Positions 38,896 to 47,763 of a DNA stretch of 64,000 nt are shown in pieces. The position numbers and the translations under genes are program-made. Each line of letters begins with the position of its first letter. Positions within the stretch are counted from its first letter, which is position 1. This DNA comes from Snodgrassella alvi (GTDB lineage: Bacteria; Pseudomonadota; Gammaproteobacteria; Burkholderiales; Neisseriaceae), in assembly GCF_002777855.1 (NCBI RefSeq), contig NZ_MEIK01000029.1:62001-126000 (forward strand), written 5' to 3'. The notes below the pieces were generated by a model. That model was not told where the DNA came from, did no database searches, and saw only the letters and a list, made by a program, of their open reading frames with translations.

Positions 38896-41169
38896 ATGAA
38901 TACATTCCATTTATCCGGTTATCCGCGTGTTGGCGCTAAACGCGAACTCAAATTTGCTGTTGAAGCGTTTTGGAAAGGCAGCAAAAGTGAGGCTGAGCTG
39001 CGGCAGACCGCCGCGGATATTCGCCAGAAAAACTGGGCTACTCAGATAGCTGCTGGCGCTGACTTGCTGCCGGTTGGTGATTTTTCTTATTATGACCATG
39101 TGCTGGATACTCTGTGTGCGCTTGGCGCTATTCCGGCTCGTTTTGGGTTTGATGCGGCCACGCTTACTCTTAGCCAGTATTTCGAGCTTGCTCGCGGTAA
39201 TGCCACTCAGGTGGCTATGGAAATGACCAAATGGTTTGATACCAACTACCACTATATTGTGCCGGAATGGCATCAGGACACCAGCTTTAAAGCCAATGCC
39301 GCCAATCTGATTGCACAGATCGAAGAAGCCAAAGCCACTGGCCACGATATCAAACCGACGCTGGTAGGTCCGCTGACGTTGCTGTGGCTGGGTAAGGAAA
39401 AAGATGCCGGTCATAACCGTTTGGAACTGCTACCACGTCTGTTGCCTGAATATCAGAAACTGCTGCGTGAACTGGCCAATGCCGGTGTAGACTGGATACA
39501 GATTGATGAACCAATTCTGGCGGTGGACATTGCGCGTGAATGGCTGGATGCGTTTGCACCTACCTATCAGGAGCTGGCTATTACTGGTACCCGCATCATC
39601 ATCGGTACTTATTTTGGTAGTGTGGCCGAACACCTGAATTTACTCAAAAATTTGCCTGTAAATGGTGTACACATTGATTGTGTCCGTGCACCCGAGCAGC
39701 TGGCCGAGTTTGCCAATGTATGGCCAGAAAACAAAGTTCTGTCCGTAGGCCTGATTGATGGACGCAACGTGTGGCGTGCCAATCTGCGTGAAGTAATCGA
39801 TTTGCTGGCACCGGTAGCCACTCAGTTGGGCAACAATCTGTGGATTGCACCGAGCTGCTCATTGTTGCATAGCCCGCAGGATTTAAATGTAGAAGAGAAA
39901 CTTAACCCAGAAATCAAAAACTGGCTGGCTTTTGCTGCCCAGAAATTACAAGAGCTGGGTATTATCAAACAAGCTCTGGCACATGGTAAGGACACGGTAC
40001 AGGAAGCTCTGGCTGCTTCTGATGCTGCTGCTGCCGGACGCAAGACCAGTAAACTGATTCATAACGATCAGGTTGCTGCGCGTGTAGCTAATTTGCGTGC
40101 TCATGCCGACCAACGTCATAGCCCGTTTGCAGAGCGGATTGAGAAACAGCAAGCGTGGATGAAGCTGCCGTTGTTGCCCACTACAACTATTGGTTCCTTC
40201 CCGCAAACTCAAGAAATCCGGCAGGCCCGTGCGGCTTTCAAAAAAGGTGAGCTGAGTGCCGCTGATTATGAAGCTGCGATGAAAAAAGACATCGCCTACT
40301 GTGTTGAGCAGCAGGAAAAACTGGATATCGATGTATTGGTGCACGGTGAAGCCGAACGCAATGACATGGTGGAATACTTTGGTGAGCAGCTGGATGGCTA
40401 CTGCTTTACTCAGTATGGCTGGGTACAAAGCTATGGTTCCCGCTGTGTAAAACCGCCGATTATCTTTGGTGATGTCGCCCGCCCGAAAGCCATGACCGTA
40501 GCGTGGTCTGCCTATGCTCAGTCGCTGACCAAACGGCCGATGAAAGGTATGCTGACCGGTCCGGTGACCATGATGAAATGGAGCTTTGTGCGCAATGACG
40601 TACCATTGAGCTTGGTGTGCAAACAGATTGCTTTGGCCTTAAACGATGAAGTGCTGGATCTGGAAAAAGCCGGCATCCGCGTCATTCAGATTGATGAACC
40701 GGCTATTCGCGAAGCTTTGCCGCTGAAACGTGCGCAATGGGATGAATATCTGGATTGGGCGTGTGAATCTTTCCGCCTGACGTCTACCGATGCTGACGAC
40801 AGTACGCAGATTCATACCCATATGTGCTATTCAGAATTCAATGATATTCTGCCAGCAATTGCTAGCATGGATGCTGATGTTATTACCATCGAAACCTCAC
40901 GTTCTGATATGGAATTGCTCGATGCCTTTGTGAAATTCAGCTATCCAAACGATATCGGCCCCGGCGTATATGATATCCACAGCCCGCGCGTACCTACCGA
41001 AGCTGAAGTGGAGCACCTGCTGCGCAAAGCGCTGAAAGTTATCGACCAACGTCGCTTGTGGGTAAATCCAGACTGCGGACTGAAAACCCGCGGCTGGCCG
41101 GAAACCACGGCAGCTCTAGAAGTGATGGTAAAAGTGACTAAAAAACTGCGTGCTGAACTAAAAGCCTAA
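38896..41169 (+). CDS. metE: Cobalamin-independent methionine synthase
   Basis: Transfers a methyl group from 5-methyltetrahydropteroyltri-glutamate to homocysteine, the last step of methionine synthesis, without vitamin B12. The zinc ligands are in place: H642 and C644 (IHTHMC), E666 (TIETSRSD) and C727 ([11 protein letters not shown]), each one residue later than in E. coli MetE. Both barrel halves are present: the N-terminal [18 protein letters not shown] and the C-terminal [12 protein letters not shown]. The length is 757 residues, as expected. ATG 38,896 follows AGGGAGAAA. It is single-gene, divergent from metR, with its own terminator. No B12 riboswitch was seen upstream. Confidence 0.97.
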   Translation: MNTFHLSGYPRVGAKRELKFAVEAFWKGSKSEAELRQTAADIRQKNWATQIAAGADLLPVGDFSYYDHVLDTLCALGAIPARFGFDAATLTLSQYFELARGNATQVAMEMTKWFDTNYHYIVPEWHQDTSFKANAANLIAQIEEAKATGHDIKPTLVGPLTLLWLGKEKDAGHNRLELLPRLLPEYQKLLRELANAGVDWIQIDEPILAVDIAREWLDAFAPTYQELAITGTRIIIGTYFGSVAEHLNLLKNLPVNGVHIDCVRAPEQLAEFANVWPENKVLSVGLIDGRNVWRANLREVIDLLAPVATQLGNNLWIAPSCSLLHSPQDLNVEEKLNPEIKNWLAFAAQKLQELGIIKQALAHGKDTVQEALAASDAAAAGRKTSKLIHNDQVAARVANLRAHADQRHSPFAERIEKQQAWMKLPLLPTTTIGSFPQTQEIRQARAAFKKGELSAADYEAAMKKDIAYCVEQQEKLDIDVLVHGEAERNDMVEYFGEQLDGYCFTQYGWVQSYGSRCVKPPIIFGDVARPKAMTVAWSAYAQSLTKRPMKGMLTGPVTMMKWSFVRNDVPLSLVCKQIALALNDEVLDLEKAGIRVIQIDEPAIREALPLKRAQWDEYLDWACESFRLTSTDADDSTQIHTHMCYSEFNDILPAIASMDADVITIETSRSDMELLDAFVKFSYPNDIGPGVYDIHSPRVPTEAEVEHLLRKALKVIDQRRLWVNPDCGLKTRGWPETTAALEVMVKVTKKLRAELKA

Positions 41170-41193
41170 AATTGATTCAGTACCATATTATCC

Positions 41194-41226
41194 AACCGCC
41201 TCGTTTATCAAGGCGGTTTTCTTTTT
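41194..41226 (+). terminator. Rho-independent terminator of metE
   Basis: An 8-bp stem AACCGCCT / AGGCGGTT with a 9-nt loop, then TTTTCTTTTT, 24 bp after the metE stop. Confidence 0.9.
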
Positions 41227-41791
41227 GGGTTTTCCATAATTATCATAAAAATTGCAGCAAAACGGCTGCACATAGAAAAGTATAAAAAGAGTCGACAGTG
41301 GGGTTCGGTAATGTCTATTGGTATGTATTCAGTTTATTTTATACTGGCTGCGTTACACATAAGCAGGAAATGCATTACCTGAATGACGGTTTTGTTTATA
41401 GTGCTTTGGCTGACTGTCTATATGATAAATGGAAGTATTTGGTTGTTGCTGATAACAATTAGATATTCATTTTGTAACAACTAAGCTTGCGTATATAAAA
41501 AACTAAAATGAATTGCCAGAAATAGTTTTATTCATATTATTCAACCAGTAGATTCACATAGATGGTTTCCTGCTTATACTAAATACAAACCGTGTCAATA
41601 TCTTTTTATCATTTTTTAATTATGAAATTCTTGATTGCCTGAAAATCATTCAGTTTACAGTTAACGCTAATATTGTGAATTAGCTCATGTTTTTCATGGC
41701 ATATGAATAAAACATTATTGATTATTTTAGTTAATAATCATTAAATTGCCACTATCATGGATTGCATTATTTTTAACAAGATTAACCAGAA
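41227..41791. other. Intergenic region, nothing recognised
   Basis: About 560 bp of AT-rich DNA between the convergent metE and patatin terminators. No frame, RNA gene or repeat is supported. Confidence 0.4.
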
Positions 41792-41823
41792 TAAAAACGC
41801 AGACTGCCACAGCGGCAGCCTGC
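41792..41823 (-). terminator. Rho-independent terminator of the bioH-bioC-patatin operon
   Basis: On the minus strand a 10-bp stem with one G-T pair (GCAGGCTGCC with GGCAGTCTGC) and a 5-nt loop runs into GTTTTTAT, 26 bp after the patatin stop codon. Confidence 0.82.
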
Positions 41824-41848
41824 ATCCAATTACACGGGCACAGAGCGC

Positions 41849-42739
41849 TCAGTTAACCTGATATTTGGCCAGAACCGCGCGAATTTGTGGTAAAGCGGCA
41901 CGCGCTGCTTGCTCACCCAGCTGAATAGCCTGCGTTTTCTGGTCGAAGCCGCCAACAGTACCCAGCTTCTGTACCTGTGGCCGGATCACCACCTGCGCCT
42001 TACTTAGCTCGCTGTTCAGTGCCGAAGCGCTCATGATATTCAGGCTCTGGTCTAAATAAGAAAAAAAGCCTTCACTGGTCAGGCGCGCCGGTTTGGCGGA
42101 AATATCCACCGCAATGACCACATTGGCACCAAGTTGTCGGGCGGCGGTGACCGGTACTGGTGCTACCAAACCACCGTCCACAAAACGTTTATTGCCAATT
42201 ACCGTTGGCTGAAAAATATTTGGAATGCTTGCCGAGGCGCGTACAGCCTGTCCGGCATTGCCACTATTAAACACTGCCATGCGGCCTGTACCGAATTCAG
42301 TGGCTACGGCACCAAAGCGGATAGGAAATTGCTGAATCGGTTTATTCTTTACCTTCGCATTGATGTAATCCTGTAGTTTCTGCCCCTTGATAAAGCCGGA
42401 AGTAGACAGCACCGGATCCACCAGATCGGTTTTATTTAGAATTTCTGCTTCCAGCTCCAGCCGGTCGGGGCTCATACCAGAGGCGTACATACTGCCTACC
42501 AGCGCGCCAGCACTGGTGCCAGTCACCACCCGTATCGGAATATGGTTTTCCTGTAAAACTTTTATTACCCCGATATGCGCAAACCCTTTAGAAACCCCGC
42601 CACCAAGTGCCAGCCCGATAACCGCACGCGGCTTGGTTGCCGGCGTTGGGGTGACAGGAGTAGTGCTTTTACAAGCAGAAAGACTACAGAAAACCGAAAT
42701 AGTCACAGCACAGGTACGCAGCAATACAGTACATTTCAT
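41849..42739 (-). CDS. Patatin-like phospholipase, predicted lipoprotein (RssA-like)
   Basis: A 296-residue protein with a lipoprotein signal peptide: hydrophobic residues 5-20 ending in the lipobox LSAC, with acylation expected at Cys 23. The patatin domain follows: ALGGGVSKGFAHIGVI (glycine-rich oxyanion loop), GTSAGALVGS (nucleophile serine), and FVDGGLVAPVPV (dyad aspartate). This arrangement resembles E. coli RssA/RssA-like NTE family proteins, except for the lipid anchor, which implies an outer- or inner-membrane periplasmic location. It is the last gene of a probable operon, 21 bp after bioC. Its substrate is unknown, and the link to biotin synthesis may be only positional. Confidence 0.88.
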   Translation of the reverse strand: MKCTVLLRTCAVTISVFCSLSACKSTTPVTPTPATKPRAVIGLALGGGVSKGFAHIGVIKVLQENHIPIRVVTGTSAGALVGSMYASGMSPDRLELEAEILNKTDLVDPVLSTSGFIKGQKLQDYINAKVKNKPIQQFPIRFGAVATEFGTGRMAVFNSGNAGQAVRASASIPNIFQPTVIGNKRFVDGGLVAPVPVTAARQLGANVVIAVDISAKPARLTSEGFFSYLDQSLNIMSASALNSELSKAQVVIRPQVQKLGTVGGFDQKTQAIQLGEQAARAALPQIRAVLAKYQVN

Positions 42740-42760
42740 ATTTATATTTTTATATTAAGG

Positions 42761-43570
42761 TTAGGAAGAGTGAGTGGAAGACGATGGATAAAACTGTATC
42801 GGTGCAACGTTCTCTGGAAGAATCTGTTTTTTCACACCATGTCCGTACACCAGTTCCAGCGTGATATTCTGTATATCTTCATTCTGCCACGCCTGTGCCA
42901 GAATACGTACAGCCTCGATTTCGTTGTCAAATTTCAGACTCTGCCACAGACCGGCTGTGCGCATATCTTCGATAAAGCGTTCTGGCTTAGTATATTGCAG
43001 CGTAAGCATATTCATATCCATCACCGGATCATAAAAACCGTGCTGATACAGCATGTCGCCAAGGTCATGCATATCGAGTAGCATCGGCGCGCTGACCACT
43101 ATACCCGCAGCGCGCCACAGTGTCAGGACTTCTTTTAATGTATCCGGCCCAAAGTGGCTAAAAAACAGCAGACCGTCAGGGCGCAAAGCACCAGCCCAGT
43201 TATCAATCACCGCTACTGCATCTGGCTGATGAATCAGGCCAAGATTACTCCATACCATATCCGCCGCCTGATTATCCGGCAGCCGGTCGGATGCGATCTG
43301 TTCCGGCAGACTGCTATTGAGCTTCTGCCACCAGCTCTGTTTGGCTTTTCGAATCGCCTGTGCTGCCTGAAGATAGCAGCTGCGACTATCATATTCATGG
43401 AAACAAGCTTGTGGATAACGCATTTTAAGTAAGCGGTAGCTTTCATTGCCATCAGCAGCGGCCAGCAAAATGTGCTGTGGCGGCTGTTTCAGAATACTCA
43501 GGCGTTCGTCTAGCGTCGCGGCCAGATGTGCATGCAGGAACCAGTCTGGCTGGTGTGGCAGAGTTGTCAT
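42761..43570 (-). CDS. bioC: BioC-like malonyl-ACP O-methyltransferase
   Basis: BioC methylates malonyl-ACP so that the fatty-acid machinery can build the pimeloyl chain of biotin. The identity rests on context (directly after bioH, with ATGA overlap at 43,567-43,570) and on the BioC-typical block NLGLIHQPDAVAVIDNWAGA, then FFSHFGPDTLKEV. The usual SAM motif I (DLGCGTG-like) is degenerate here: ILLAAADGNES. The protein has 269 residues. A TTG at 43,585 would add five residues, but ATG 43,570 fits coupling to bioH. If motif I loss is real, activity may rely on an unusual SAM pocket or be lost. Confidence 0.78.
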   Translation of the reverse strand: MTTLPHQPDWFLHAHLAATLDERLSILKQPPQHILLAAADGNESYRLLKMRYPQACFHEYDSRSCYLQAAQAIRKAKQSWWQKLNSSLPEQIASDRLPDNQAADMVWSNLGLIHQPDAVAVIDNWAGALRPDGLLFFSHFGPDTLKEVLTLWRAAGIVVSAPMLLDMHDLGDMLYQHGFYDPVMDMNMLTLQYTKPERFIEDMRTAGLWQSLKFDNEIEAVRILAQAWQNEDIQNITLELVYGHGVKKQILPENVAPIQFYPSSSTHSS

Positions 43571-44319
43571 GTGTATTGTTCCCAAAACCGACCCAGTACA
43601 CGGGCAAATTCATCAGGATGGCTTAAAAACGGTGTATGAGCAGCCTGCGGCAGCAGATGCCATTCACTCTGTGGCAGGTGCTGATGCAGATATTCGCCCA
43701 TGCGTGGCGGCGTTATGGTATCGCGACCACCGTAAACCAGTAATACCGGACAGTGTAAGCTACTGAGTAGCGGGCGTAAATCTGCTTGTTCTAACGCATG
43801 CAAAGCCGCGTTAAGAGCAACCGGTGCTCCGTACTGGCAAATGGCCGGCAGCAGATGCTGCATGACGGTTTGTATTCCCGTATCCGCATACAGCATCTGC
43901 AACTGTAGAAACTGTTGCATGTATTTGGGATAATCCATCCTGAATTTGTCTGCCATCTGATGCAGACTAACCTTTTGCAGGCCTTGTGGGTAGTCACTGC
44001 TGGCCAGTAATTTAGCCAGACTGGCTGTTAGACACAGCGTGGCAACCCTGTCTGGATAACGTGCGGCCAGACTGATGGCCACCATACCTCCCAGCGACCA
44101 GCCGAGAATATGAGCTGGTGTGGATAACTGCGCTGCCAGCTGATCGGCAATAACATTTATATCAAAAGTACCATTAAAAGGCGCACTGCCATGGCCGGGT
44201 AGATCCGGTGTAAGCATATGCATTTGATTTGGCAGCGGCAGGTTGGCCAGAAAAGGGTCGAAAATATGATGATTGGCACCCCAGCCGTGTATCAGTAAAG
44301 TTTGAGAAGGTGTGATCAT
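43567..44319 (-). CDS. bioH: Pimeloyl-ACP methyl ester carboxylesterase BioH
   Basis: An alpha/beta hydrolase that removes the methyl group from pimeloyl-ACP methyl ester, ending the pimelate branch of biotin synthesis. Catalytic residues are visible: LIHGWGANHHIFD (oxyanion region), nucleophile serine in GWSLGGM, aspartate in VYGGRDTITPP, histidine in AAHTPFLSHP. The length is 250 residues. ATG 44,319 is preferred over an upstream TTG (44,367) because family members start just before the LIHGWG strand. The start codon overlaps, on the opposite strand, the ATG of comF (44,318). It forms an operon with bioC and the patatin lipoprotein gene. Confidence 0.9.
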   Translation of the reverse strand: MITPSQTLLIHGWGANHHIFDPFLANLPLPNQMHMLTPDLPGHGSAPFNGTFDINVIADQLAAQLSTPAHILGWSLGGMVAISLAARYPDRVATLCLTASLAKLLASSDYPQGLQKVSLHQMADKFRMDYPKYMQQFLQLQMLYADTGIQTVMQHLLPAICQYGAPVALNAALHALEQADLRPLLSSLHCPVLLVYGGRDTITPPRMGEYLHQHLPQSEWHLLPQAAHTPFLSHPDEFARVLGRFWEQYT

Positions 44320-45028
44320 GGGAATAGTTTCATTACTTACTTCATTCTGGCACGCCTGTATCGGCAAGCCGCACTGTTTATTATGCCACGATTATGCTGA
44401 TGGCTCAGGCTTGTGCCATCCGTGCTGGCAGGACATAAGCAGCCTTCAGCGCCCAGAACGTGATATCTGTTTGCAATGCCATTCCGGCAATCTGACAGCG
44501 GGAACTTGTGAGCAATGCGGGCAGCATTGGCCATTTGCTCGCCTCTATGCCAGTTACCGCTATGCCACTCCACTCCGACAAATACTCAGCGCGTACAAAC
44601 ATCAGCGCCAGCTTGCCCTGCTCGATACCTTGGCCGCATTAATGCTGGCACGGCCGCCACAGTGGCTAGAAACCGCACAAATAGACGCAGTGCTGGCCAT
44701 GCCCTTAAGCCGTCAGCGGCTGTTTAAGCGCGGCTTTAATCAAAGCCAGCTGCTTGCTGCCAGCATTGCCCGCCATTACGAATTACCGCTGCTGCCACCG
44801 TACTGCATTGATCGCTCCCACCGGCCGCCCCAGTCGACATTGAAAAAATCAGCCCGCCAGCGTAATGTACGCAGTGTATTTCACTTGAAGCAGCCCGTAA
44901 AAAAACGTAACCTGTTGTTAATTGACGATGTTGTGACCACCGGCGCAACAATTGCCGAACTAGCGCAAACCCTTAAAAAATCGGGTGCCGCACAGGTTTT
45001 TGTTTGGTCGCTGGCTCATCCGGATTGA
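44318..45028 (+). CDS. comF: ComF/GntX-family phosphoribosyltransferase-like protein
   Basis: A ComFC/GntX homologue, associated with DNA uptake and processing during natural transformation; the biochemical role is still uncertain. Domain order: an N-terminal double zinc finger (CLLCHDYADG ... CHPC, then CLQCHSG ... CEQC), the ALMLARPPQW and AMPLSRQRLFKRGFNQSQLL blocks, and a PRPP-binding loop LLIDDVVTTGATIAEL. At 236 residues it is normal length. ATG 44,318 has GAGAAGG 7 nt upstream; a GTG at 44,312 would add two residues. It is divergent from bioH with overlapping start codons, so each 5' leader lies inside the other gene. Confidence 0.88.
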   Translation: MGIVSLLTSFWHACIGKPHCLLCHDYADGSGLCHPCWQDISSLQRPERDICLQCHSGNLTAGTCEQCGQHWPFARLYASYRYATPLRQILSAYKHQRQLALLDTLAALMLARPPQWLETAQIDAVLAMPLSRQRLFKRGFNQSQLLAASIARHYELPLLPPYCIDRSHRPPQSTLKKSARQRNVRSVFHLKQPVKKRNLLLIDDVVTTGATIAELAQTLKKSGAAQVFVWSLAHPD

Positions 45029-45214
45029 AAAAATCTTTGACAGACAAAGGCTTGTTTGGCATAGTGTCGCCCTGATAAATTACTGATTCAATTATTAACT
45101 GCGTTACCATTTCGGCTTTTAGCCGATTAGTAAGCAACTTTCGGAACCCGCCAATGTGCTGTATTAAACCACAGTCGGTGTCAGTTCCCGCCAATTGAGG
45201 TTACTGCCTCTCCT

Positions 45215-45246
45215 GCCACTTTTTAGTGGCTGCCACTGTTTTTTTG
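45215..45246 (+). terminator. Possible terminator after comF
   Basis: A 6-bp stem GCCACT / AGTGGC with loop TTTT. A further copy of GCCACT follows at once and then eight T. The middle AGTGGC can pair with either side, so two hairpins compete; only the second directly abuts the T run. Confidence 0.5.
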
Positions 45247-45352
45247 CTGTCTTAGTATAAATACAGTTTTACCAGACTAACGTGTTGTCGTGGACAACAA
45301 AATCTGCATGTCTGGTGTTTGCGTCTTTTACTCACAGAAACGGAAATACGGT

Positions 45353-46102
45353 TTGATCAGGATTAAAGTATTATTTGTTAGCGTTGTCATGATACTGGGG
45401 TTAAGCCTGGCCAGTGCCAAGCAGACCGCTCATCTGTCAGCGCCGGTTTATCATGCTAAAAAATCTCTATCTAATCTTACAGTAGCACCAGCAGAGCATC
45501 TGCATAAAACAGCTAACCTTAGCTATCAGGTAGCGGGCAAACGATATTACCCGTTACAAAAAGTGGCCAGTTTCAGTCAGGTAGGCCGAGCCTCTTACTA
45601 TGGTCAGAATTTTCACGGGCGCCGTACCTCATCTGGAGAGCGGTTTGACAGCCAGATGCTGACAGCAGCCCACCCCACTCTACCTATTCCCAGCTATGCT
45701 CGGGTAACCAATCTTTCAAACGGCAAGACTGTCGTCGTGAGAGTAAACGATCGTGGCCCCTTCCACGCGAATCGTGTCATGGACTTATCTTACGCTGCGG
45801 CGCAGAAACTGGGTTTCGTCCGTGCCGGCACAGCACAGGTACGCGTAGAACAGGTACTGCCCGGCGAAAGCCTGCAACCGGCCGGCAGTGGTGGCAACAT
45901 TTATGTTGATTTACAGAAATTTGCCAACAAAGAGCTGGCACAGCAGTATCTGAAAGCAACCACACAGCATCTGCAGGCTGCTGGCAGCGCACAGCAGGCC
46001 AAACTGGTGAAAGTGAAAAACAGCTACGTTGTCCGTATGGGCCCTTTCCAGCAACAACAACGTGCTGATGAAGCCAGAAAATCTATGCTGACCACACTGT
46101 AA
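45353..46102 (+). CDS. rlpA: RlpA-like septal ring lytic transglycosylase with SPOR domain
   Basis: RlpA proteins cleave denuded glycan strands at the division septum. The double-psi beta-barrel is clear: GRASYYGQNFHGRRTSSGE, LTAAHPTLPIPSYARVTN, VVRVNDRGPFHANRVMDLS. It ends with a SPOR domain (about the last 75 residues; YVDLQKFANKELAQQYL and VVRMGPFQQQQRADEA) that targets septal peptidoglycan. The N-terminus has a signal peptide (IRIKVLFVSVVMILGLSLASA) but no lipobox, unlike E. coli RlpA. The start is uncertain: TTG 45,353 gives a compact signal peptide; GTG 45,290 and ATG 45,308 are in frame upstream. Confidence 0.87.
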   Translation: MIRIKVLFVSVVMILGLSLASAKQTAHLSAPVYHAKKSLSNLTVAPAEHLHKTANLSYQVAGKRYYPLQKVASFSQVGRASYYGQNFHGRRTSSGERFDSQMLTAAHPTLPIPSYARVTNLSNGKTVVVRVNDRGPFHANRVMDLSYAAAQKLGFVRAGTAQVRVEQVLPGESLQPAGSGGNIYVDLQKFANKELAQQYLKATTQHLQAAGSAQQAKLVKVKNSYVVRMGPFQQQQRADEARKSMLTTL

Positions 46103-46120
46103 ACTCAGCAACAAACTCAG

Positions 46121-46156
46121 ACAAAAGCCCGTGGTATCATGCACGGGCTTTTGTTT
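46121..46156 (+). terminator. Rho-independent terminator of rlpA
   Basis: A 13-bp perfect stem ACAAAAGCCCGTG / CACGGGCTTTTGT with an 8-nt loop, immediately before the ruvA ribosome binding site. Confidence 0.9.
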
Positions 46157-46180
46157 GTCCCGCGTCAGGAAAGGAACATA

Positions 46181-46759
46181 ATGATTAGTCGTTTACGCGG
46201 TATCGTGCTAGAAAAAAATCCACCGATAGTGGTACTGGATGTACATGGCGTGGGTTACGAGGCTCAGGTGTCCATGCAAACCTTTTACAACCTACCCGCA
46301 GTCGGAGAAGAAACGGCGCTCTACACCCAGCTGGTAATACGGGAAGATGCCCATCTGCTGTTTGGCTTTGGCTCTCGCGAAGAACGCGAAACTTTCCGTG
46401 CACTTATCAAAGTAAGCGGCATCGGAGCCAAAAGCGCACTGGGCATACTCTCCAGCCTCAGCAGTGATGAACTAGCGGCAGCTATCGCCAGCGAAGACAT
46501 CAAACGCCTGACCGCTGCTCCCGGAATTGGTAAAAAAACAGCCGAGCGTCTCGTACTTGAGCTACGCGGCAAATTAGCTGCCAGTGGCGATAGCCTAGGT
46601 TTGTATGCTGCCGAAGCTGCCAGCGCAAACGAAGACATAATTAACACTTTGCTGGCCTTAGGCTATACCGATAAAGAAGCCCGCAGCGCCTGCAAAGACA
46701 TACCGGCCGGTACCGACATCAGTGAAGGTGTACGACTTGCCTTAAAAAACATGTTATAA
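46181..46759 (+). CDS. ruvA: Holliday junction branch migration protein RuvA
   Basis: RuvA binds four-way DNA junctions as a tetramer and loads the RuvB motor. The N-terminal OB fold begins [15 protein letters not shown] and includes [12 protein letters not shown]. Two helix-hairpin-helix elements follow ([16 protein letters not shown] and [16 protein letters not shown]), and the C-terminal RuvB-binding domain ends [12 protein letters not shown]. The length is 192 residues. The frame opens 14 codons earlier, but ATG 46,181 has AGGAAAGGA upstream and is the family start. No ruvB or ruvC in the window. A nucleotidase gene follows after 41 bp and may be co-transcribed. Confidence 0.96.
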   Translation: MISRLRGIVLEKNPPIVVLDVHGVGYEAQVSMQTFYNLPAVGEETALYTQLVIREDAHLLFGFGSREERETFRALIKVSGIGAKSALGILSSLSSDELAAAIASEDIKRLTAAPGIGKKTAERLVLELRGKLAASGDSLGLYAAEAASANEDIINTLLALGYTDKEARSACKDIPAGTDISEGVRLALKNML

Positions 46760-46800
46760 ACAACACTCTGATAATCGCAGACCCCACCACAGGAAATCGT

Positions 46801-47349
46801 ATGGCAGCCAAATTGATTTTACTCGATCAGGATGGAGTTCTGGCTGATTTTGAGCAGGGTGTAAGACAGCGCTGGGAACTAACCTACCAGCAGCCCCTAC
46901 CCCTGCCAGAGCGCCGACATTTCTACCTGCGTGAAGACATGGCGCCACAGTATCACCAACAGCTGACACAGATTTACAGCAGTAAGGGTTTTTTTGCCTC
47001 CTTGCCACCCATGAATCAGGGTATTCAGGCGGCCAGACGCTTACTAGAAGCAGGACACGACGTACGCATCTGCACCTCACCTATCGACGATTATCATTAC
47101 TGCGTATCCGAAAAATTTGACTGGGTCGCCCGCTACTTAGGTGATGAATGGCTAAACCGCATCATTTTAGCCAAAGACAAAACATGGATTCGCGGCGATA
47201 TCCTCATTGATGACAAACCCATGATAAGCGGCAGCCTGAAACCACAATGGCAGCACTGGATTTATGATCAGCCCTACAACCGCAACGCAACCAACATCCA
47301 TCGCGTAAACTGGCAAAAACCGGAAAGCTGGTCCGAATTATTGCAATAA
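46801..47349 (+). CDS. 5'(3')-deoxyribonucleotidase-like HAD protein (NT5C family)
   Basis: A HAD-superfamily phosphatase resembling cytosolic 5'(3')-deoxyribonucleotidases, which dephosphorylate deoxynucleoside monophosphates. Motif I is LLDQDGVLADFE (the two catalytic aspartates), motif II ICTSPIDDYHYC, and the motif III/IV region KTWIRGDILIDDKPM. The sequence has 182 residues with no signal peptide. ATG 46,801 follows ACAGGAAATC. It lies 41 bp after ruvA. A role in limiting dNTP pools is plausible from the family but not shown here. Confidence 0.85.
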   Translation: MAAKLILLDQDGVLADFEQGVRQRWELTYQQPLPLPERRHFYLREDMAPQYHQQLTQIYSSKGFFASLPPMNQGIQAARRLLEAGHDVRICTSPIDDYHYCVSEKFDWVARYLGDEWLNRIILAKDKTWIRGDILIDDKPMISGSLKPQWQHWIYDQPYNRNATNIHRVNWQKPESWSELLQ

Positions 47350-47763
47350 CGCGGCAATAACAGCATTCAAAACCGCATCAATACTCGAAACAAAAACAGT
47401 AATCCGGAACATCACTACCAATCGCAACCAGTGCATACATGCGAATAAAAATAACGTCAGCGGCTATTTCAGAAATGCACAGTGCTTTCATTAGCATGGC
47501 GGAAAAAATATCCATCCGTTTTCAGAGCGCTTCGGCAATACTTTCTGCCAACATCGTTGAAACTGCCAACAACATAAGTAGAAAAAAACCTTAGAGACTG
47601 ATAAAAACTCAAATACCCGCAAACCAAACCGGCCGTATAAATTGGCCTAAATACCATAACACATTATCAAACCAGCGGCTCTAAGCTACAATAGCACCCA
47701 TATATTCATTACCAAAGACAAGCTTTTACAGAACTTTGGTTCACCTAGCATCAGGAATAACCC
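47350..47763. other. Intergenic region upstream of ftsY
   Basis: About 410 bp with no credible gene. A 62-codon minus-strand frame lacks a family match. The ftsY promoter is expected here; no clear terminator for the nucleotidase gene was found. Confidence 0.4.

Noticed and set aside
44973-45194. 73-codon minus-strand frame overlapping the end of comF
   Set aside because: Overlaps comF and lacks a ribosome binding site or known domain; not enough to call a gene, though its internal ATG cannot be strictly excluded.
47469-47657. 62-codon minus-strand frame upstream of ftsY
   Set aside because: Short, no family similarity and no start signals.
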